IMG/VR virus record: IMGVR_UViG_3300008259_000450
Span: 1-25,367 of that record
DNA from: a virus
Direction: 5' to 3' (one strand)
Length of the DNA stretch: 25,367 nt
Notes under the pieces: generated by a model
The model's input: the letters and a program-made list of their open reading frames with translations, nothing else
Told to the model about the DNA's origin: nothing
The model's database searches: none
Position numbers and translations under genes: made by a program
In this document: piece after piece, positions 21,670-25,367 of the stretch
Numbering within the stretch: the first letter of the stretch is position 1
Layout: every line of letters begins with the position of its first letter

Positions 21670-22212
21670 TCAAAGTCCGATAGGACGAGGATTTCTCCTC
21701 AACTCCATCAAAGCCTTGCTCGCCTCGTCTCTTGCCGCGTGTTGCGGGTTCTTCCAAAACGACGAAAGCGTGTTGCGCGCCGTGTCGTCCAGCACATTAC
21801 GGCTAAACGTAGAAGGCGTCGGCTTCGCTTGCTCGTTCATCCACTTGTGGAAGTCCGCAGCGGTTTCATGATTCGTGATGCCGCGCTCAAGCATGATCTT
21901 TTCGACCTGCTCAATCTCCGACTCATCAGAAACTTTGCCTTTTTTGACCAGCGACTGACGACGCCGGTTCAATTCTTCCATGGCTTCCTTCTCGCGCAGC
22001 TTCTGCTCAAGCTGTTCCACGCGAGCGTGCGCCTGATTGGTCGCGGCATACACCGTGTCCTCGATCTCCAATTCAGGGATCGGTAGGTCAGGCGTCGCCT
22101 TCTTGGTCAGACGCAAAAACTCTTTGCGAGTTGCCGGATTTTCGGCTAGCCGACGCGCGAGTAGAGCCAATTCATCTCGCGCCTCAGGCGCCATATCTTC
22201 TAGAGAGGGCAT
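21670..22212 (-). CDS. Scaffold-like protein
   Basis: 180 aa, acidic and helical with almost no aromatic core. A coiled-coil stretch (about residues 55-90, NQAHARVEQLEQKLREKEAM and EELNRRRQSLVKKG) is followed by helices with KVSDESEIEQVEKIMLERGI and a basic C-terminus (ELRRNPRPIGL). Basic helical C-termini bind the coat protein in P22-type scaffolds. It sits directly upstream of the coat gene with a 41-nt gap and no terminator. No protease motif is seen, so scaffold removal would be by exit or another factor. Confidence 0.7.
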   Translation of the reverse strand: MPSLEDMAPEARDELALLARRLAENPATRKEFLRLTKKATPDLPIPELEIEDTVYAATNQAHARVEQLEQKLREKEAMEELNRRRQSLVKKGKVSDESEIEQVEKIMLERGITNHETAADFHKWMNEQAKPTPSTFSRNVLDDTARNTLSSFWKNPQHAARDEASKALMELRRNPRPIGL

Positions 22213-22229
22213 GTCCCCGATTCCTTCTC

Positions 22230-22415
22230 TTAGATAACCTTCTTGCCGTCACCGGGCGGCTTAATGGCCATCTTGTTCTTGCTGCCAATCTTAGCAGCGG
22301 TAGAAAGACCACCCATCTCCGCATAACGCGGGGTGTTGATGATCTGACCGTTGGCTTGAGTGTTGTCTGTGGGCCGACGAACATGCGCGGCGCCACGCGG
22401 CTTGAAAAGGTCCAT
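22230..22415 (-). CDS. Conserved 61-aa phage protein
   Basis: 61 aa, MDLFKPRGAAHVRRPTDNTQ, then ANGQIINTPRYAEMGGLSTA and a Lys/Gly-rich end. It is basic with no clear fold. ATG at 22415 has AGGAGA at a good distance; the longer frame start at 22466 would overlap the preceding gene. It lies between the Pro-rich protein and the scaffold, in the place of small head-assembly proteins. No function is known to me. Confidence 0.65.
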   Translation of the reverse strand: MDLFKPRGAAHVRRPTDNTQANGQIINTPRYAEMGGLSTAAKIGSKNKMAIKPPGDGKKVI

Positions 22416-22425
22416 ACTACTTCTC

Positions 22426-22947
22426 CTACATAGGCATGGCGCCGCCAGAAGGCGGCATTGGACCACCCGGAGGCGGCATTAAACCGCCAGCGGGCGGCAT
22501 CGGCGGGGACGGCGGCGCTTGACCACCACCCGGCGCAAGCCCAGGGATCGGCGGAGCCGCCATCATTGCCCTGGCCTCAGGAGCGCCACCACCCAACTGC
22601 GGTAGGTTTTGGAGCAACTGAAGAATCTCGGCGTTTTTCAACTGGTCAACCTTGGCCTGACGCGGCTGAATCATGCCCGTCAACGCACGCACGGCTGACA
22701 TAATCTTGTTGCCCTCAGGCGAATTGGAACCAATGGCCGGCAAAGACTGCTCCAACAAATCCAGCGCAAGACCAACATTGATCATCGCAGCTTCTTTGTC
22801 GCCCATCTTCGGCTCGGGCGTCATCATCGGAGCGCCCATCGGCGGGGTCACACCATCATTGGGCGGCGGGGCGGCAGGCATGGCATCAGCCGAAGCACCT
22901 TGGCTCCGTGCCATTAACGCCATCATGCGATCACTAGGACCAGCCAT
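22426..22947 (-). CDS. Pro/Gly/Met-rich phage protein, unknown
   Basis: 173 aa. A helical middle (about 55-115, KEAAMINVGLALDLLEQSLP, NKIMSAVRALTGMIQPRQ) is flanked by low-complexity tails; the last 50 residues are Pro-, Gly- and Met-rich (PPAGGLMPPPGGPMPPSGG). Proteins of this layout are common between portal and scaffold genes in phages and are of unknown function. It is the first gene after the terminator at 22995-23039; no convincing promoter was seen in the 48 nt between. A GGAGG lies 6 nt before the ATG. Confidence 0.68.
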   Translation of the reverse strand: MAGPSDRMMALMARSQGASADAMPAAPPPNDGVTPPMGAPMMTPEPKMGDKEAAMINVGLALDLLEQSLPAIGSNSPEGNKIMSAVRALTGMIQPRQAKVDQLKNAEILQLLQNLPQLGGGAPEARAMMAAPPIPGLAPGGGQAPPSPPMPPAGGLMPPPGGPMPPSGGAMPM

Positions 22948-22994
22948 TCAAACCCTCCAACGACTAAGTAACAACCCATTAAGCAATTAGTCCA

Positions 22995-23039
22995 GAAAAA
23001 AGCAAACGAGGGGATATATTTACAACGTGCGTCCCCTCG
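22995..23039 (-). terminator. Intrinsic terminator inside the late cluster
   Basis: On the - strand, CGAGGGGA (23039-23032) and TCCCCTCG (23014-23007) form an 8-bp G+C-rich stem with a 17-nt loop, followed by TTTGC and six T (23001-22996). This is a standard rho-independent layout. It lies between the mini-gene block after the portal and the structural genes, so it should reduce but not abolish downstream transcription. Confidence 0.7.
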
Positions 23040-23045
23040 GCGCAC
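23027..23045 (-). promoter_or_regulatory. Alternative hairpin overlapping the terminator stem
   Basis: GTGCG and CGCAC form a perfect 5-bp stem around a 9-nt loop (CCGAGGGGA) that contains the upstream arm of the terminator stem. The two hairpins cannot form together fully, as is seen in attenuators. This is a fold drawn by eye; it is short and could be coincidental. Confidence 0.35.
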
Positions 23046-23077
23046 AGCGGAATCAACGGGTTCGCCCCGCAGATTAG

Positions 23078-23110
23078 TTACCGCTTCGCCTTACGACCAC
23101 GACGACGCAT
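23078..23110 (-). CDS. 10-aa Arg/Lys-rich mini-ORF
   Basis: MRRRGRKAKR and stop: ten residues, eight of them Arg or Lys. It has a textbook ribosome-binding site, AAAGGAGGAT (23125-23116), 5-7 nt before the ATG. Its stop is 38 nt before the terminator stem at 23039. Such a peptide could be a tiny virion or nucleic-acid-binding peptide, or a leader peptide whose translation affects the downstream hairpin. Conservation in related phages has not been checked. Confidence 0.5.
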   Translation of the reverse strand: MRRRGRKAKR

Positions 23111-23157
23111 GTCTAATCCTCCTTTCCGAACAGAGTGATGCCCCCGAAAAACTCATA

Positions 23158-23199
23158 TTAGCGACGGGTCTTACGAGCCTTGCGCATCGCACGGTACAT
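23158..23199 (-). CDS. 13-aa Arg/Lys-rich mini-ORF
   Basis: MYRAMRKARKTRR and stop. Seven of 13 residues are Arg or Lys. The ribosome-binding site upstream (23204-23215) can pair over 12 bases with the 16S rRNA end. It begins 16 nt after the stop of the 50-aa gene and ends 47 nt before the 10-aa mini-ORF. Strong signals and repeated basic composition argue that both mini-ORFs are translated. Confidence 0.5.
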   Translation of the reverse strand: MYRAMRKARKTRR

Positions 23200-23203
23200 T
23201 TAA

Positions 23204-23215
23204 GATCACCCCCTT
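23204..23215 (-). promoter_or_regulatory. Near-perfect Shine-Dalgarno sequence
   Basis: AAGGGGGTGATC on the - strand. The exact complement of the common 16S rRNA 3' end is AAGGAGGTGATC; the single A-to-G change still allows a G-U pair. The GGGGG core is 9 nt before the ATG of the 13-aa mini-ORF. The first bases overlap the stop of the 50-aa gene. Confidence 0.75.
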
Positions 23216-23367
23216 CAGTCACGGCTTAACCGCCGCGCACCCCTATCATTACCCATGGAACGTATCGCAGTCACGCGATATTGCAGGGAAGCCGGGGCCT
23301 CGGAACGGGCCAAATCTTTCTGCGTGTACCGGGGCTGATCACCCCTAAGGCTAGTAACCTTCTCCAT
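23215..23367 (-). CDS. 50-aa basic protein after the portal gene
   Basis: 50 aa, MEKVTSLRGDQPRYTQKDLA, then RSEAPASLQYRVTAIRSMGN and an Arg-rich end. The ATG shares one base with the portal stop (TGATG), as do other real genes in the cluster. It is basic and probably partly helical. No family is recognised. It fills the space between portal and mini-ORFs, so the block after the portal has no long empty stretch. Confidence 0.55.
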   Translation of the reverse strand: MEKVTSLRGDQPRYTQKDLARSEAPASLQYRVTAIRSMGNDRGARRLSRD

Positions 23368-24986
23368 CACGAGACCTTCTTCAAAGCCGGCGGAGCAGAA
23401 GGCTTGGCTTCCGGCGACTCAGCGCCCTTGGCTTCAGCCTTCTTCAACTTGTCCTTCAACAACTGTTTCATAGGAGGCTCTAACAAGTCAAGCAAACTCT
23501 CCTTGTCAATCGCCTGGGCCTTAAACAAGTTGAACGCCAAGGACCGCAAATCCTCCATGAAAATAGGGGAATTGCTGTGCGCATCTACCTTAACTACAAA
23601 GTCTTTTGTAAACTGTTGTGGGATAAAATCTATCCCATACTTGTCCCGATATGCAGTGGTATCGTCTTGTTGCATGACCTTGAGGTACAAGGTCGCCATC
23701 TTCTCCAGGGCGTCCTCAACAATCAAAGCGCGCTTCTTGGCGCGGGACGACCCCAGCCGCGCAAGTTGCGATGCGTGACTCTGAGAACGAACGCCCGACT
23801 CACCCCGCCCCGACAAGACCGAAGAAATGCCTGACGCCTCGGCAAACATGGCATCGATTTCATTTAATTCCCTAAACAAGTCCTGAGGCATATTGGGCGC
23901 CAAACGCTCAACCTTGGCATTGGGCATGTCAGACGCCAACAACCCGCCGGCACGGTTCAACGCAAAATTCTTCTCGTCCAAAATGCCGGTAAAACCCGTC
24001 AAAGCCGTGGGCGGACTGACTTGCTTCGAGAGCAAATCCAGAATCTCGGCCATCCGCTTATTTCGCATCTCCTGCAAATAAACCAAACGGCTAACCTCAG
24101 ACTGACCCCAGTAATAGTCCGGCATCGGATTGGGGCAAATCTGGATAAACGGCAACTCGCCCTTAATGAACATGGACTCGTTAGCGCGGTCATAAATAAC
24201 CACATCAGGCTCGGCAATCGTCACCACCTGATAGTCGTTAGTCTCGTCATTCCAGACATACAACTCCCGCATTTCAATGGTGTCTTCCGCCACCTGGGGC
24301 TTCATGCGGTTGTAGCCCGACAAATCCAAATTCACATTGCCGTAAATGGTCGGATCAACAGAATTGACGATGATCCTATTGATACCATTCGGCATATCCT
24401 GCGGCTGGTACTTCTGCTCCGTCACCCGGCGCATAATGTCCGCTCGCTTCGGGTGCGAATACAACCGCGCCGCCAAGTCAGAACGCGTGATGTAATACGT
24501 ATGCACCATCGCCTCCTGGCGATCCGTGTACATAACGTCCTCACGCAACACACCAATCGCGCCCGGGTCCACCATGTAAGGGGTGATCGTATTCTTCCGG
24601 CGCACCAACTTGATGTAAGCAGTGTTGTAAACAAATGCCCAGGTCAGTCCAATGCCGAAGACCTGATCCGCATTTGAATTGTTCCACTCGTCATTCAACG
24701 CACTCGTCAGCACCGGAACCTTGGCGTGCTCCGCCTCATGCACCGACGCCCCTAGGCTAATGCTGAACCGCGTCGTGTCAGCCGAGTACATAAACGAGGT
24801 CAACTGATCAATGTGCGGGTAAATCTTGTTGTAGTGGGCCGGCGCATCCTCAGGCCCCGACCCAAACAAGTAATAACTCCGCAAGCTGGCATAGTCAGAA
24901 CGCCGCTCGTCACGCGACACATAACACTTGTTGATCAAATCAAGGTAGAAAGTCTCGCGCGCTACGGCATCCGACGGAATAATCAT
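23367..24986 (-). CDS. Portal protein
   Basis: 539 aa. The sequence matches podoviral portal proteins in layout: an N-terminal helical region (RETFYLDLINKCYVSRDERR, SDYASLRSYYLFG), the wing and stem with QLTSFMYSADTTRFSISLG, a beta-rich middle (YVWNDETNDYQVVTIAEPDV, LPFIQICPNPMPDYYWGQSE), and then long helices with VYLQEMRNKRMAEILDLLSK and NEIDAMFAEASGISSVLSGR. The Lys/Ala/Pro-rich C-terminal tail is probably flexible. The protein forms the dodecameric ring through which DNA is packaged. It starts in an ATGA overlap with the preceding gene and ends in TGATG with the next. Confidence 0.85.
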   Translation of the reverse strand: MIIPSDAVARETFYLDLINKCYVSRDERRSDYASLRSYYLFGSGPEDAPAHYNKIYPHIDQLTSFMYSADTTRFSISLGASVHEAEHAKVPVLTSALNDEWNNSNADQVFGIGLTWAFVYNTAYIKLVRRKNTITPYMVDPGAIGVLREDVMYTDRQEAMVHTYYITRSDLAARLYSHPKRADIMRRVTEQKYQPQDMPNGINRIIVNSVDPTIYGNVNLDLSGYNRMKPQVAEDTIEMRELYVWNDETNDYQVVTIAEPDVVIYDRANESMFIKGELPFIQICPNPMPDYYWGQSEVSRLVYLQEMRNKRMAEILDLLSKQVSPPTALTGFTGILDEKNFALNRAGGLLASDMPNAKVERLAPNMPQDLFRELNEIDAMFAEASGISSVLSGRGESGVRSQSHASQLARLGSSRAKKRALIVEDALEKMATLYLKVMQQDDTTAYRDKYGIDFIPQQFTKDFVVKVDAHSNSPIFMEDLRSLAFNLFKAQAIDKESLLDLLEPPMKQLLKDKLKKAEAKGAESPEAKPSAPPALKKVS

Positions 24987-25339
24987 GGCTTGATCTTCAG
25001 GTTCTCATGGTCTGCGATATAGGAAGCCGGCTTCGGCCCGGTCAACCTACCAGCATCCTTGGGGTTAAAGCCAACACTTTCTCCACGCACCGACCTGACC
25101 GCCTGACCAGACATGACCGAAGCCATGTTGTAACCCGCACCACCACCCCAAATCACGCCATTCGGACTCTGACGCGGCGGCGGCTGGTTGTTCCGAGTCA
25201 AATACCCCTCCTGATGCTCGCCTTCCCGGGTAGATTTCAGGTTGGTCATGTCAAAGTCCTTGGCCAGCCCCTTCAAAGTGCCGTCAGTGCCCTTTGTCCG
25301 GTCCGACATCAACGCCGGCGCCTGTAAATGTACAATCAT
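24983..25339 (-). CDS. 118-aa protein before the portal gene, unknown
   Basis: 118 aa, MIVHLQAPALMSDRTKGTDG, then TLKGLAKDFDMTNLKSTREG and a Gly/Ser/Asn-rich middle (NGVIWGGGAGYNMASVMSGQ), ending ASYIADHENLKIKP. It appears largely disordered; no family is recognised. ATG at 25339 has GAGGG 6 nt upstream and overlaps the preceding stop as ATGA, so it is preferred over ATG at 25309. A gene between terminase and portal is a common place for small head-assembly factors. Confidence 0.6.
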   Translation of the reverse strand: MIVHLQAPALMSDRTKGTDGTLKGLAKDFDMTNLKSTREGEHQEGYLTRNNQPPPRQSPNGVIWGGGAGYNMASVMSGQAVRSVRGESVGFNPKDAGRLTGPKPASYIADHENLKIKP

Positions 25340-25367
25340 GATGCCCTCAGAGCATCCATGCGGGCAA
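25336..25367 (-). CDS. 3' end of an upstream gene (partial)
   Basis: The last nine codons, ARMDALRAS, end in TGA at 25338-25336, overlapping the next ATG as ATGA. In many podoviruses the terminase large subunit gene precedes the portal region, and the place would fit, but nine residues cannot show it. Confidence 0.4.
   Translation of the reverse strand, partial: ARMDALRAS

Noticed and set aside
20558-21871. Long 437-aa + strand open frame
   Set aside because: It lies antisense across the capsid gene and parts of its neighbours; the protein is Arg/His-rich and has no domain-like pattern, as expected for a shadow of a G+C-rich coding region.
22948-22994. Promoter between the terminator and the Pro-rich gene
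   Set aside because: No convincing pair of -35 and -10 boxes with normal spacing was found, and phage-specific promoters cannot be recognised from one example.
23091-23156. 21-codon frame between the two basic mini-ORFs
   Set aside because: It starts just after the stop of the 13-aa ORF but has no Shine-Dalgarno sequence of its own and runs out of frame through the strong site of the 10-aa ORF.
1-25367. CRISPR arrays, tRNA genes, insertion sequences, anti-phage or retron-like systems
   Set aside because: No regularly spaced repeats with unique spacers, no cloverleaf-like sequences, no transposase or reverse-transcriptase motifs were seen on either strand.

Overview
The window looks like about 25 kb of a tailed bacteriophage of podovirus type (short, non-contractile tail). 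No chromosomal, tRNA, rRNA, CRISPR or insertion-sequence signal was seen. The gene set is a portal, scaffold-like protein, major capsid protein, connector/adaptor, tail nozzle ('stabilisation') protein, side fibres, four large Ala/Gly-rich coiled-coil proteins of ejection-protein type, and a lysis cassette. There is no tape-measure, sheath or tail-tube gene. Many very small conserved phage genes and nearly continuous ATGA/TGATG/TAATG start-stop overlaps fit a phage of a Gram-negative bacterium. The exact host cannot be read from the sequence.

Layout. Positions 1-2770 (+ strand) hold a recombination and early-type cluster: a RecT-like annealing protein, a small protein with an SSB-like acidic tip, a PD-(D/E)xK resolvase-like nuclease, an anonymous cassette flanked by a perfect 17-bp direct repeat, a tiny helix-turn-helix protein, a family-2-like glycosyltransferase and a 39-aa membrane peptide. 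From 25367 leftwards to 2767 (- strand) runs one long late gene cluster. In transcription order it holds the tail of an unknown gene (position would suit the terminase large subunit), a small protein, the portal, three mini-genes (50, 13 and 10 aa), an intrinsic terminator, a Pro-rich protein, a 61-aa protein, the scaffold and the capsid protein. Next come three small head-associated proteins, the adaptor, a beta-barrel-like protein, the nozzle, a fibre with a tail-assembly chaperone, a holin-like protein, small beta-rich fibre proteins, two conserved small proteins and the four ejection-type proteins. It ends with small proteins, the endolysin, a membrane-anchored beta protein, the holin and two tiny basic proteins. 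The two clusters collide tail to tail, sharing the palindrome CTAG as both stop codons.

How the parts fit. The late cluster would build the procapsid (scaffold, coat, portal), add the adaptor and nozzle, decorate the tail with fibres, load ejection proteins, and then lyse the cell. The least explained parts are four. (1) Arg/Lys-rich mini-ORFs of 13 and 10 codons have near-ideal Shine-Dalgarno sequences and lie just before an intrinsic terminator, an arrangement like a translation-sensing attenuator or a pair of virion micro-peptides. (2) A signal-less 225-aa protein next to the nozzle has an outer-membrane beta-barrel-like strand pattern and a terminal Phe. (3) The largest Gly/Thr-rich ejection-type gene appears split by a -1 frame change near its 5' end. 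(4) A short region (5162-5420) carries two overlapping reading frames, both with good translation signals.
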